DNA of 16,876 nucleotides from JAWLCQ01 sp041687095 (GTDB lineage: Bacteria > Planctomycetota > Phycisphaerae > SM23-33). Below the pieces are notes generated by a model that did no database searches, was not told the DNA's origin, and worked only from the letters and a program-made list of their open reading frames with translations. The DNA is taken from the NCBI GenBank assembly GCA_041687095.1, contig JAWLCQ010000097.1, forward strand, positions 1 through 16,876, read 5' to 3'. The first letter of the stretch is position 1; every line of letters begins with the position of its first letter. The position numbers and the translations under genes are program-made. Shown piece after piece: positions 7,629-14,285 of the stretch.

Positions 7629-7698
7629 GCACTCCTGTGCTTCCTCCGCCCCAATACTACAAAAATGTACTTCTGTGTCCATTAAGGCACACTCCTGT
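7629..7698 (+). promoter_or_regulatory. Enhancer-like sites upstream of amtB1
   Basis: ACAAAAATGT lies at 7659-7668 and the inverse of ACAGGAGTGT at 7689-7698. Both fit ACARRARTGT and their centres are 30 bp apart. A third copy with one mismatch lies at 7629-7638 (GCACTCCTGT), another 30 bp upstream. Relative to the predicted sigma-54 start near 7805 the centres are about -171, -141 and -111. The array is in the divergent gap between the pectate lyase gene and amtB1, and its left site overlaps the lyase ribosome binding site. Confidence 0.65.
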
Positions 7699-7778
7699 CT
7701 CTTTTTCCGGATCCCAGACAAAGGAGGCCGTGCGGCTAAGTTCTGCTCTTCCAGCAACCTGCGAACCATCTCAGGCTT

Positions 7779-7794
7779 TGGCACGGTTCCTGCT
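7779..7794 (+). promoter_or_regulatory. Sigma-54 promoter candidate for amtB1-glnK
   Basis: TGGCACGGTTCCTGCT has the -24 GG and -12 GC exactly 10 bases apart and matches the TGGCACG-N4-TTGC consensus except for one base before TGC. Transcription would start near 7805, leaving a leader of about 270 bases before amtB1. The same TGGCACG-N5-TGC form recurs before amtB2 and glnA. Confidence 0.75.
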
Positions 7795-7811
7795 TTAACA
7801 CGAGTGCGTCG

Positions 7812-7990
7812 GAACGGTTCCGGCGCAAGCGGGATGTGGAACCGGCAATCGCGCAGGTGAGGCGGCGTTGGCCGCGGCCCGCCCAGCGGCGGAATACCGG
7901 TGCGGCAGCCCGCTACCCAAGAAGCCCTTCTGCTCGCTCTGCCAGAAGGTGCGTGGAGTGTCCCGGCGGCGGTGCCCGGCCGCCGCCGGG
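7812..7990 (+). other. Structured leader of amtB1 (serial hairpins)
   Basis: The leader region contains the near-palindrome CGGAACGGTTCCG near 7812. It also has a CCTTCTG/CAGAAGG stem at about 7926-7948, and a perfect 11-bp stem CCCGGCGGCGG/CCGCCGCCGGG with a 7-base loop at 7962-7990. I do not recognise a known riboswitch. The rest of the leader to the ATG at 8074 is unremarkable apart from GGGAG 9 bases before the ATG. Confidence 0.45.
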
Positions 7991-8073
7991 GCCTCCCGCG
8001 TCCGCGAGCGAAGGGAATTCGAGACGGAGACAGGCCGTAGCGTCCGGGCCACAGTGACCGGGAGTGCAATGCG

Positions 8074-9486
8074 ATGAACGGAAGATGGACAGCATGTATC
8101 GGGGTGTTCCTGGCGGTTCTCGCCCTGGCGGGTCCGCTGCTGGCACAGGACGCCGTTCCCCCGCCGCCGGACGCAGCCGCCGCCGACGCCCCCGCCGATC
8201 CGGTCGCCGTCGCCCTCGAATCGCTGCAGGCCAACATCAACATCGTCTGGACGTGCGTGGCGGCGTTCCTGGTCTTCTTCATGCAGGCCGGGTTCGCCAT
8301 GGTCGAGAGCGGGTTCACCCGCGCCAAGAACGCCGTCAACATCATCATGAAGAACATGATGGACTTCTCCGTCGGATCCATCGCCTTCTTCCTCGTGGGC
8401 TTCGGGCTCATGTTCGGGGAGTCCAACGGGCTCTTCGGGACCACCGGGTTCGGAATCTCCAAGGCCCTGGGCGAGCCCGGAAGCTGGCTGTTCACGTTCC
8501 TGATCTTCCAGACCGTCTTCGCCGCGACGGCCGCCACGATCGTCTCCGGTGCGATGGCCGAGCGGACGAAGTTCGTCAGCTACCTCGTCTACAGCGGCCT
8601 CATCAGCCTGTTCATCTACCCCATCTTCGGGTCGTGGGCGTGGGGCAATCTGCTGGGGACCGACCAGGGGTGGCTGGCGCAGATGGGCTTCGTGGACTTC
8701 GCCGGGTCCACCGTCGTGCACTCGATCGGCGGGTGGCTCGCCCTGGCGGGGGCGATCATCCTCGGGGCGCGGATCGGCAAGTACGGGCCCAACGGCAAGC
8801 CCCGCGCGATCATGGGCCACAACCTCCCGCTGGCGGCGTTGGGCGTGTTCATCCTGTGGTTCGGGTGGTTCGGGTTCAACCCGGGCAGCACGACGGTAGG
8901 CGAGGGCTCCATCGGCCGCGTCGCCGTCACCACCAACCTCGCCGGGGCCGCCGGGGCGATCGTCGCGATGATCACCGCCTGGTGCATCTTCAAGAAGCCT
9001 GACGCCTCGATGACCCTCAACGGCGCTTTGGCGGGCCTGGTGGCCATCACCGCCCCCTGCTACACCGTCACGCCCATGGCCGCCATCGTCATCGGCGCCG
9101 TCGCGGGCGTCCTGGTGGTCCTCAGCGTCATGTTCATCGACCGCGTGCTGAAGGTGGATGACCCGGTGGGCGCCGTCAGCGTCCACGGGGTGTGCGGGGC
9201 GTGGGGCACGCTGTCCTGCGGGCTGTTCAACGCCGAAGCGGTCCTCGGGATGTCCGACGCGAGCACCGGCCTGCTGTACGGGGGCGGGATCGGGCAGTTC
9301 GGCGTGCAGGCGGTGGGGGTTCTTGCAGCGTTTGCCTGGGCCTTCGGGCTCGGCCTTATCCTGTTCTTCGCCCTCAAGAAGACCATCGGCCTGCGGGTCA
9401 CCCCCGAGGAGGAACTCCGCGGTCTGGACGTGGGCGAGCACGGGATGGAGGCCTACAGCGGGTTCCAGGTGTTCACGACCACGTAA
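8074..9486 (+). CDS. amtB: Ammonium transporter 1 (AmtB/Mep/Rh family)
   Basis: This 470-residue inner-membrane ammonium channel begins with a signal peptide (about residues 1-25, ending LLAQ) and a Pro/Ala-rich periplasmic stretch, then the standard 11-helix fold. Family hallmarks include FFMQAGFAMVESGFTRAKNA, DFAGSTVVHSIGG with pore His216, and DDPVGAVSVHGVCGAWG with pore His371; these are the twin histidines of the conduction path. The C-terminal cytoplasmic tail ends EELRGLDVGEHGMEAYSGF, as expected for a channel gated by a PII protein. The ATG at 8074 has GGGAG 9 bases upstream. The PII gene follows after 30 bp, the usual amtB-glnK pair, here in the order amtB first. Expression is probably controlled by the sigma-54-like promoter at 7779. 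Function is secure; only the gene name suffix is uncertain. Confidence 0.97.
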   Translation: MNGRWTACIGVFLAVLALAGPLLAQDAVPPPPDAAAADAPADPVAVALESLQANINIVWTCVAAFLVFFMQAGFAMVESGFTRAKNAVNIIMKNMMDFSVGSIAFFLVGFGLMFGESNGLFGTTGFGISKALGEPGSWLFTFLIFQTVFAATAATIVSGAMAERTKFVSYLVYSGLISLFIYPIFGSWAWGNLLGTDQGWLAQMGFVDFAGSTVVHSIGGWLALAGAIILGARIGKYGPNGKPRAIMGHNLPLAALGVFILWFGWFGFNPGSTTVGEGSIGRVAVTTNLAGAAGAIVAMITAWCIFKKPDASMTLNGALAGLVAITAPCYTVTPMAAIVIGAVAGVLVVLSVMFIDRVLKVDDPVGAVSVHGVCGAWGTLSCGLFNAEAVLGMSDASTGLLYGGGIGQFGVQAVGVLAAFAWAFGLGLILFFALKKTIGLRVTPEEELRGLDVGEHGMEAYSGFQVFTTT

Positions 9487-9516
9487 GTCAGAGCGAGCAC
9501 AGAAGGAGACCAAGCC

Positions 9517-9858
9517 ATGAAACTGATCGTTGCCTACATCCAGCCCGAGAAGCTCAGCGACGTCAAGCAAAGCCTCTACGCCGCCGAGGTCTTCAAGATG
9601 TCCGTCACCAACGCCCTGGGCTGCGGGCAGCAGAAGGGCTACCACGAGACGTACCGCGGCGTGGACGTGGAGGTGAACCTCCTCAAGAAGGTCCGCCTCG
9701 AGATCGCCGTCAACGAGGCCTTCGTCCAGCCCACCATCGATGCCATCATCAAGGGCGCCCGAACGGGCAACATCGGGGACGGAAAGATCTTCGTCCTCGA
9801 CCTGCCCCGCGTCGTCCGCATCCGCACCGGCGAGGAAGGCAACGACGCCATCGGGTGA
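9517..9858 (+). CDS. glnK: PII nitrogen regulatory protein (GlnK/GlnB family)
   Basis: This 113-residue trimeric signal protein senses ATP/ADP and 2-oxoglutarate. It has the B-loop and C-terminal signature TGNIGDGKIFVLDLPRVVRI. The ligand residues equivalent to E. coli Gln39 and Lys58 are present, and Arg47, used to plug AmtB, is conserved in YRG. The T-loop reads YRGVDVEVNLLKK where E. coli has YRGAEYMVDFLPK. The uridylylated Tyr51 is therefore replaced by Val, and the position of the cyanobacterial phospho-Ser49 is also Val. AAGGAG lies 8 bases before the ATG. The position directly after amtB and the conserved Arg47 suggest it gates that channel. GlnK rather than GlnB is chosen from linkage, not from sequence. 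Confidence 0.95.
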   Translation: MKLIVAYIQPEKLSDVKQSLYAAEVFKMSVTNALGCGQQKGYHETYRGVDVEVNLLKKVRLEIAVNEAFVQPTIDAIIKGARTGNIGDGKIFVLDLPRVVRIRTGEEGNDAIG

Positions 9859-9937
9859 CACGCGGCGAGGACGGGAACGCCTGAGTCCCGAAAGACCGGA
9901 GGCTGACGGATCCTATACGTTTCCGTTAGTTCACACG

Positions 9938-9976
9938 CGGGTGCCGTGGTTTGCGAAGCGAAGCGGAGCAACCACG
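9938..9976. repeat. 39-bp dispersed repeat, copy 1
   Basis: This segment matches 16145-16183 at 38 of 39 positions in the same orientation. It can fold with GTGGTTTGC against GAGCAACCAC and carries GAAGCGAAGCGGAGC in the loop. It lies in the 663-bp gap after glnK. A shared but weaker flank (TTCACACG versus TTCGCGGA) extends to the left. Confidence 0.85.
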
Positions 9977-10028
9977 CCCAACCCGGGTCGGGCACGAAGT
10001 ACCTAAGACGCCTATCGCAGAGTCTGCC

Positions 10029-10087
10029 CTTCGCCAGAGCAGATGGACCCCGGCCCACCGTGGCCGGGGTCCTCTGCGTTGGCGAAG
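10029..10087 (+). other. Long imperfect hairpin downstream of glnK
   Basis: The arms CTTCGCCA, GCAGA and GGACCCCGGCC pair with GGCCGGGGTCC, TCTGC and TGGCGAAG around a 6-base loop. The only interruptions are one bulged T and one two-base internal mismatch. About 24 base pairs form. No U-tract follows. It may end or protect the amtB-glnK transcript, or be a hairpin repeat. Confidence 0.6.
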
Positions 10088-10157
10088 GAAACGGCCCCGG
10101 CCGGCCAGTGTTGGTAAGGTCCCGGCCGGAAGATTCCGATTTCCTGGTTGAGCCCGC

Positions 10158-10163
10158 TATAAT
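10158..10163 (+). promoter_or_regulatory. TATAAT -10 box candidate
   Basis: A perfect TATAAT sits in otherwise GC-rich sequence, with only a weak -35 (TTCCGA at 10134-10139). It would start transcription near 10170, shortly before the terminator ending at 10235. Confidence 0.4.
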
Positions 10164-10169
10164 CGAAGG

Positions 10170-10235
10170 CCTAGACCCGCGGCCCCGCGTCGGAGGCGCC
10201 TGGACACGTCTCCCCACGGGGCCGCACTTTTTTTT
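10170..10235 (+). ncRNA. Possible small RNA between glnK and the aldo/keto reductase
   Basis: The interval from the predicted start after TATAAT to the end of the T-tract is about 65 bases. It is almost wholly structured: an outer 9-bp stem (GCGGCCCCG/CGGGGCCGC), an inner stem (GGAGGCG/CGTCTCC with one G-U pair) and an 8-base loop CCTGGACA. No known RNA family is recognised. It may equally be only the terminator of a longer amtB-glnK transcript. Confidence 0.35.
10179..10235 (+). terminator. Intrinsic terminator
   Basis: A perfect 9-bp GC stem (10179-10187 with 10217-10225) is followed by AC and eight T residues (10228-10235). This is the only classic stem plus U-tract terminator in the window. 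Confidence 0.8.
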
Positions 10236-10262
10236 CCCCGCCGCCACTCCCCTTCCCGCCCC

Positions 10263-10315
10263 CTGCCTCCCCGTCCAGCGCCTCCCCATCCAGCGCCTCC
10301 TCATCCAGCGCCCCC
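10263..10315. repeat. Tandem 15-bp repeat, about 3.5 units
   Basis: The unit CCAGCGCCTCCCCAT at 10275-10289 recurs at 10290-10304 with one change and partially from 10305. A decayed unit precedes them. The sequence is C-rich and in the gene-free stretch before the aldo/keto reductase. Confidence 0.7.
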
Positions 10316-10326
10316 CTCCCGCGAGC

Positions 10327-10360
10327 AATGCCCACGGGACGCTGTCTGTCCCGTGGGACG
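10327..10360. repeat. 34-bp hairpin repeat, copy 1 (inverse of 16839-16872)
   Basis: This is an exact reverse complement of 16839-16872. Each copy is a hairpin with perfect 10-bp arms CCCACGGGAC/GTCCCGTGGG around the 7-base loop GCTGTCT. The two copies bracket the block from the aldo/keto reductase to glnA. Confidence 0.9.
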
Positions 10361-10521
10361 GCCTCCGCACACAACCGGCCCCCGCTCGCATCACAACCCC
10401 CGGTCCTCCCCCGATCCCCCCCCCGATCCGATCCCAGTTCTCTTGATATCCCTTGCATCCCCTGCATCCCTGCTCAATGCTTGGGGCCTGCGGACAGTCT
10501 TGTAACGAAGAGAGGATCCCC

Positions 10522-11484
10522 ATGCAGACGCGACGGATTGGCGGAACGGACCTGGGCGTATCGGTGCTGTGCTACGGGCTGGGCGGGTTTGGGACGGCGG
10601 TGCGGGACGGGGAGGCGGATCGCCTCTACTCCGCCTTCCGCGCAGCCGGCGGGACGTTCTTCGACACCGCCCACTGCTACGCCTTCTGGATGCCCGACGG
10701 CCTGGGCGCCAGCGAGCGGACGCTGGGCGACTGCCTCCGCCGCCACGGGGACCGCGACGACGTTGTCATCGCCACCAAGGGCGGGCACCCCGACGCGGGG
10801 GCGGACTACCCCCGCCCCGACCGCTACCTCGCCCCCGAGGTCATCGCCTCCGACATCTCCGACAGCCTCGAGCGCATCGGCACGGACCACCTGGACCTGT
10901 TCCTCCTGCATCGCGACGACACGCGCGTCCCCGTCGGGGAGATCGTCCACACGCTCAACGAGGAGGTCACCGGCGGACGCATCCGATATCCCGGAGTCAG
11001 CAACTGGTCCACCGCCCGCATCGCGGCCGCCAACGAGTACGCCCAGGCGAACGGGCTCATCCCCCTCGTCATCTCCCAGCCGCAGTTCTCGCTCGCGCAT
11101 CCCAACGGGGACCCGCCGACGACCGACCCGGCCATGCGGTTCCTGATGCCCGACGACGCCGCCTGGCACGCCCGCAGCCAACTGCCCGTGATGCCCTACA
11201 GCTCGACCGCACGGGGCTACTTCGCCACCGACGGCCGATCGGCCGCCAAGGCGTTCGACAACCCCATCACCCGAGGCCGCCTGGACCGCGCCCGCGCCCT
11301 CGCCGCCGCCAAGGGCTGCACGACCAACCAGATCGCCCTGGCGTACCTGCTGCACGAAACGTTCCCGATCTTCCCGATCCTGGGCACGTGCAGGCTCGAC
11401 CACCTCACCGACGCCCTCGGCGCCGGCGACGTCCGCCTCACCCCCGACGAAGTCCGACACCTCCGCGACGGGGATCCGCAATAG
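10522..11484 (+). CDS. Aldo/keto reductase family protein
   Basis: This 320-residue NAD(P)H-dependent oxidoreductase has a TIM-barrel fold. It starts MQTRRIGGTDLGVSVLCYGLGGFG, the usual first strand. The catalytic tetrad is visible as Asp48 (FFDTA), Tyr53, Lys86 (ATKGG) and His130 (LLHRDD). Further hallmarks are GVSNWS at 158-163 and a late QIALAYLL with PILGT near the cofactor site. The ATG at 10522 follows GAGAGGA by about 5 bases; an upstream in-frame ATG at 10453 adds unsupported residues. The physiological substrate is not evident. It sits between glnK and a small membrane protein without a visible sigma-54-type promoter, so a link with nitrogen metabolism is not shown. Confidence 0.92.
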   Translation: MQTRRIGGTDLGVSVLCYGLGGFGTAVRDGEADRLYSAFRAAGGTFFDTAHCYAFWMPDGLGASERTLGDCLRRHGDRDDVVIATKGGHPDAGADYPRPDRYLAPEVIASDISDSLERIGTDHLDLFLLHRDDTRVPVGEIVHTLNEEVTGGRIRYPGVSNWSTARIAAANEYAQANGLIPLVISQPQFSLAHPNGDPPTTDPAMRFLMPDDAAWHARSQLPVMPYSSTARGYFATDGRSAAKAFDNPITRGRLDRARALAAAKGCTTNQIALAYLLHETFPIFPILGTCRLDHLTDALGAGDVRLTPDEVRHLRDGDPQ

Positions 11485-11550
11485 CATGGATGCAGGGGAT
11501 GCAGGAGATGGGACAGGGCAGAACCGGGCGTAACCCCCTCCCCTGGGGCC

Positions 11551-11628
11551 TAACCCCTCGCCCCTGGGGGAGAGGTGCCGAGCGAAGCGAGGCGGTGAGG
11601 GGGCGCCCGGAAGACGAGAACGGTCAGG
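11551..11628. repeat. 78-bp dispersed structured repeat, copy 1
   Basis: Same orientation and length as 16704-16781. The last 30 or so bases are identical, while the hairpin part differs mostly where arms pair. The outer CCCCTC pairs with GAGGGG, enclosing a stem near 11558-11571. It is related in style to the widespread CTCTCCCC/GGGGAGAG bacterial repeats. It ends 25 bp before the next gene. Confidence 0.85.
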
Positions 11629-11653
11629 TGACAACCGTGAGTCAGGACTGGAC

Positions 11654-12220
11654 ATGGAGCATTCGCCGATGACATCGCCAACGCACACCTTCCGCCTCGC
11701 CCGGATGTCCCCGCTGTACCGCGGGGCCACAATCTTTGCGCTCGCCCTCGCCCTCGCGGTCCCGGCGATCCTCTTCATCGCCCGGTCTCGCACGATGGGC
11801 TCCCCCCAGCCCATGCCCGCCTGGATCCCCGGGGCGATCACGGGGCTCCTGTGGGCAGTGCTGCTGGGGTCGTGGGGGCTGATGGTCCCGCGGCGGTTCG
11901 AGATCGACGAAACCGAGCTGCGGATCGTCTGCCCGCTCCGCACGCAGCGCATCGCGCGGGCGGACATCACCGCCCCCCGCCCCATCCCGCGCGACGAACT
12001 GGGCATGCTCCTCCGCACGGGGGGCGTCGGAGGGTTCTTCGGTTCGTTCGGCTGGCACCGCGGGCTCCGGTTCGGGCCCCTCACGCTCTACATCACCCGC
12101 ACCGACGGTCTGGTCCTCGTCCCCCGCCGCTCCGCGCGCCCCCTCCTTCTCACCCCCGACCGCCCAGGGGAGTTCGTGCAGGTCCTCCGGGGGAACGCTC
12201 CCGAGCGCCAGGGATCCTGA
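11654..12220 (+). CDS. Small membrane protein with PH-like domain
   Basis: The 188-residue protein is of unknown function. After a short N-terminus there are two hydrophobic segments (about residues 25-45 and 58-78). A soluble part of beta-strand character follows: RFEIDETELRIVCPLRTQRIARADI, then LTLYITRTDGLVLVPRR. This pattern of two helices plus a PH-like sandwich is seen in bacterial PH-domain (DUF-type) proteins anchored in the membrane. A Gly/Phe-rich turn (GGVGGFFGSFGWHRG) separates the strands. AGGA lies 6 bases before the ATG at 11654; Met6 is an alternative start. It is in line with the aldo/keto reductase but 170 bp away, with the 78-bp repeat between, so co-transcription is uncertain. 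Confidence 0.7.
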   Translation: MEHSPMTSPTHTFRLARMSPLYRGATIFALALALAVPAILFIARSRTMGSPQPMPAWIPGAITGLLWAVLLGSWGLMVPRRFEIDETELRIVCPLRTQRIARADITAPRPIPRDELGMLLRTGGVGGFFGSFGWHRGLRFGPLTLYITRTDGLVLVPRRSARPLLLTPDRPGEFVQVLRGNAPERQGS

Positions 12221-12258
12221 ACAGCGCAGGACGCACAGCGCGGGCTGAGCCCGCTCCC

Positions 12259-12290
12259 AATTTCGATTTCCGATTTGCGATTTCCGATTG
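12259..12290. repeat. AT-rich heptad tandem repeat
   Basis: Four units of the type ATTTCCG run in 7-bp register, just after a small GCGGGCT/AGCCCGC hairpin that follows the PH-like gene. It is one of five heptad arrays in the window. Confidence 0.75.
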
Positions 12291-12348
12291 GGCTGACGCC
12301 CCTGCCACGGTCCCAGTCGAAAGGAACGCCGTTTGAGGACCGGGACAC

Positions 12349-12368
12349 ATCCTCGAAAAAGCGAGGAT
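12349..12368 (+). other. Short perfect hairpin
   Basis: ATCCTCG pairs with CGAGGAT around AAAAAG. No T-tract follows. It could end the transcript of the PH-like gene. Confidence 0.4.
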
Positions 12369-12393
12369 CTTGCGGGTTTGCAGTACAGAGACA

Positions 12394-12460
12394 GACGCCA
12401 AATGGCAAGCCACGGGCAGGCTGCTGCAACACGCCTGCCCGTGGCTTGCCATTTGGCGTC
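12394..12460. repeat. 28-bp perfect inverted repeat (long hairpin)
   Basis: Positions 12394-12421 and 12433-12460 are exact reverse complements with an 11-base loop. This is the longest perfect stem in the window. It lies in the 545-bp gap before amtB2, about 80 bp before the enhancer-like sites. No ORF or transposon hallmark is attached. Confidence 0.9.
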
Positions 12461-12539
12461 CGTTGGCGGGTGTGTCACGAGCACAGCATTCCTGAGAACT
12501 CCCTCCGCATCCGACCTGCATCCTCGCGCCCCGAGCGAC

Positions 12540-12578
12540 ACAAAAGTGTCCTTTCCATCCACGCAGGTACATTCTTGT
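12540..12578 (+). promoter_or_regulatory. Enhancer-like site pair upstream of amtB2
   Basis: ACAAAAGTGT at 12540-12549 lies within the larger dyad GACACAAAAGTGTC (12537-12550). The inverse of ACAAGAATGT lies at 12569-12578. Centres are 29 bp apart and about -139 and -110 from the predicted start near 12684. No third site is seen 30 bp further upstream. Confidence 0.65.
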
Positions 12579-12657
12579 CGCCGCGCCCCTGCCAGGCGCT
12601 CGCGCCGTCCCACCCGCAAGCGATGGCCTGCCAGCCAGTTACGAACTTCCCCTCCCG

Positions 12658-12673
12658 TGGCACGCGGAGTGCT
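12658..12673 (+). promoter_or_regulatory. Sigma-54 promoter candidate for amtB2
   Basis: TGGCACGCGGAGTGCT has exact GG-N10-GC spacing and the full TGGCACG block. The predicted start near 12684 leaves a leader of about 80 bases before the ATG at 12766. Confidence 0.75.
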
Positions 12674-12765
12674 TTGGCGTTTCCCGTCGCCGGCCGTCGC
12701 ACAGCGGGTCTGGATTCCCGCGGGGCGGCGACGGGCGGGGCAGAGCAGATGGAAAGGATATACAC

Positions 12766-14163
12766 ATGAAGCGAGGACGATCCGGGCGATGGAGGATGGC
12801 GCCGCCGGCGCTGATCCTGGCGGCGGTGGTGTGCATGGCAGCGCCGGCGGTGGCGCAGGAGGAGCCCGCCGCGGCGGTTGCCGCGGAAGTCTCCGCGGAG
12901 GTTTCCGCCGGGGCGATCGGCGTGGACACGATGTGGGTGGTCATCGCGGCCGCCCTGGTGTTCTTCATGCAGGCGGGGTTCGGGCTCGTCGAGGCCGGGT
13001 TCATCCGCGCCAAGAACGCCTGCAACATCCTCACCAAGAACTTCATCGACTACTGCTCGGCGTGCCTGATGTTCTTCGTGGTGGGCTTTGCGTTCATGTT
13101 CGGGGAGGGCAACGGGTTCATCGGCTGGAGCGGATTCGGGCTGGCGGGCATGACGGGCGTGTTCCCGGGCACGAACGTGCAGATCTGGGCGTTCTGGTTC
13201 TTCCAGGCGGCGTTCTGCGGGGCGGCCGCCACCATCGTCGCCGGCGGGATGGCCGAGCGGATGAAGTTCTCCGCCTACCTCATGTACACCGTCGTCATCA
13301 GCGGGCTGGTGTACCCCATTGTGGGGCACTGGATCTGGGGCGGGGGGTGGCTCAGCGCGATGGGCTTTGCGGACTTCGCGGGCTCGACCGTGGTGCACGC
13401 CACCGGCGGGGTCGCCGCCCTCATCGGAACGATGATGCTGGGCCCGCGGTTGGGGAAGTTCAACGGCAACGGAAAGGCGAAGATCATCCCGGGGCATTCG
13501 ATCCCGCTGGCCGCCCTGGGCGTGTTCATCCTGTGGATCGGGTGGTTCGGGTTCAACCCCGGGTCCACCCTGGGCGTGGGCGACGGGGCGGGCCTGGCCC
13601 TGGTGGCGATGAACACCAACCTCGCGGCGTGCATGGGCGCGGTGTCGGCGATGGTGACGGTGTGGATCCTCTTCGGCAAGCCCGACCTGTCCATGACCAT
13701 GAACGGGGCGCTCGCGGGCCTGGTGGCCATCACCGCCCCCTGCGCGTTCGTCGAGCCCTGGGCGGCCGTCCTGATCGGCCTGGTCGGGGGCGTGCTGGTG
13801 GTCCTGGGCGTGCGGCTGTTGGACATCGTCCACGTGGACGACCCCGTGGGCGCCGTTCCGGTGCACGCGATGAACGGCATCTGGGGTACGCTGGCGGTGG
13901 GCCTGTTCGCCACGCCCGCGTTGAAGCTGGACTCGATGTCGGCCGGTCTGTTCTACGGCGGGGGCCTGGGCCAGTTGGGCGTGCAGGCGCTGGGCGTGGG
14001 GGCGGTGGCGGCGTTCGTGATGGTGTCGATGGGCCTGGTGTTCTTCGCGATCAAGAGCACGGTGGGCCTGCGGGTCGCGCGGTCGGAGGAACTCCGCGGG
14101 CTGGACATCGGGGAGCACGGCATGGAGTCGTACGCCGGGTTCCAGATCTTCGTAACGGAGTAG
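12766..14163 (+). CDS. amtB: Ammonium transporter 2 (AmtB/Mep/Rh family)
   Basis: The 465-residue paralogue of the first transporter has a signal peptide (about 1-30, ending AVAQ) followed by the 11-helix ammonium channel. Hallmarks include FFMQAGFGLVEAGFIRAKNA, DFAGSTVVHATGG with His211, and DDPVGAVPVHAMNGIWG with His367, the twin pore histidines. The tail ends EELRGLDIGEHGMESYAGF, close to that of transporter 1, implying control by the same PII protein. Divergence is spread over the whole length, so the duplication looks old. AAGGA about 8 bases before the ATG supports the start. No PII gene accompanies it; glutamine synthetase follows after 415 bp with its own promoter, so the two are functionally linked but separately started. 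Confidence 0.97.
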   Translation: MKRGRSGRWRMAPPALILAAVVCMAAPAVAQEEPAAAVAAEVSAEVSAGAIGVDTMWVVIAAALVFFMQAGFGLVEAGFIRAKNACNILTKNFIDYCSACLMFFVVGFAFMFGEGNGFIGWSGFGLAGMTGVFPGTNVQIWAFWFFQAAFCGAAATIVAGGMAERMKFSAYLMYTVVISGLVYPIVGHWIWGGGWLSAMGFADFAGSTVVHATGGVAALIGTMMLGPRLGKFNGNGKAKIIPGHSIPLAALGVFILWIGWFGFNPGSTLGVGDGAGLALVAMNTNLAACMGAVSAMVTVWILFGKPDLSMTMNGALAGLVAITAPCAFVEPWAAVLIGLVGGVLVVLGVRLLDIVHVDDPVGAVPVHAMNGIWGTLAVGLFATPALKLDSMSAGLFYGGGLGQLGVQALGVGAVAAFVMVSMGLVFFAIKSTVGLRVARSEELRGLDIGEHGMESYAGFQIFVTE

Positions 14164-14197
14164 CCCGTCCCGGCGAGGAAGCCGTTCCCGGGACGGG
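14164..14197 (+). terminator. Hairpin directly after amtB2
   Basis: A perfect 10-bp stem (CCCGTCCCGG/CCGGGACGGG) begins at the base after the amtB2 stop codon, with a 14-base loop. There is no T-tract. It is probably the 3' end of the amtB2 transcript or a stabilising stem. Confidence 0.5.
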
Positions 14198-14206
14198 GTG
14201 AACGGG

Positions 14207-14248
14207 TGCCACCCTCAAGCCGCATGCTGTTTGCGGCTTGGGGGTGTT
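14207..14248. repeat. 42-bp hairpin element (third copy)
   Basis: Exact reverse complement of 57-98 and a diverged relative of 1-41. It lies in the 415-bp gap between amtB2 and glnA, upstream of the regulatory sites. Confidence 0.9.
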
Positions 14249-14285
14249 GCTCGTCACTCCGCAGCACCCCGTGAACGGCCCACCG

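Noticed and set aside
7626..7682. ATG at 7682 as the pectate lyase start
   Set aside because: It would add 19 residues before the signal peptide, and its apparent AGGAG is part of a regulatory site; the GTG at 7625 gives a better signal peptide and spacing.
11164..11179. TGGCACG inside the aldo/keto reductase gene as a fourth sigma-54 site
   Set aside because: GG-N10-GC spacing is met, but the -12 element reads CAGC rather than NTGC, it lies inside a coding region, and no ACARRARTGT pair lies upstream.
12505..12524. Third phased enhancer site before amtB2, expected 30 bp upstream of the distal site
   Set aside because: Only about half the motif positions match at the expected location, so I do not claim it.
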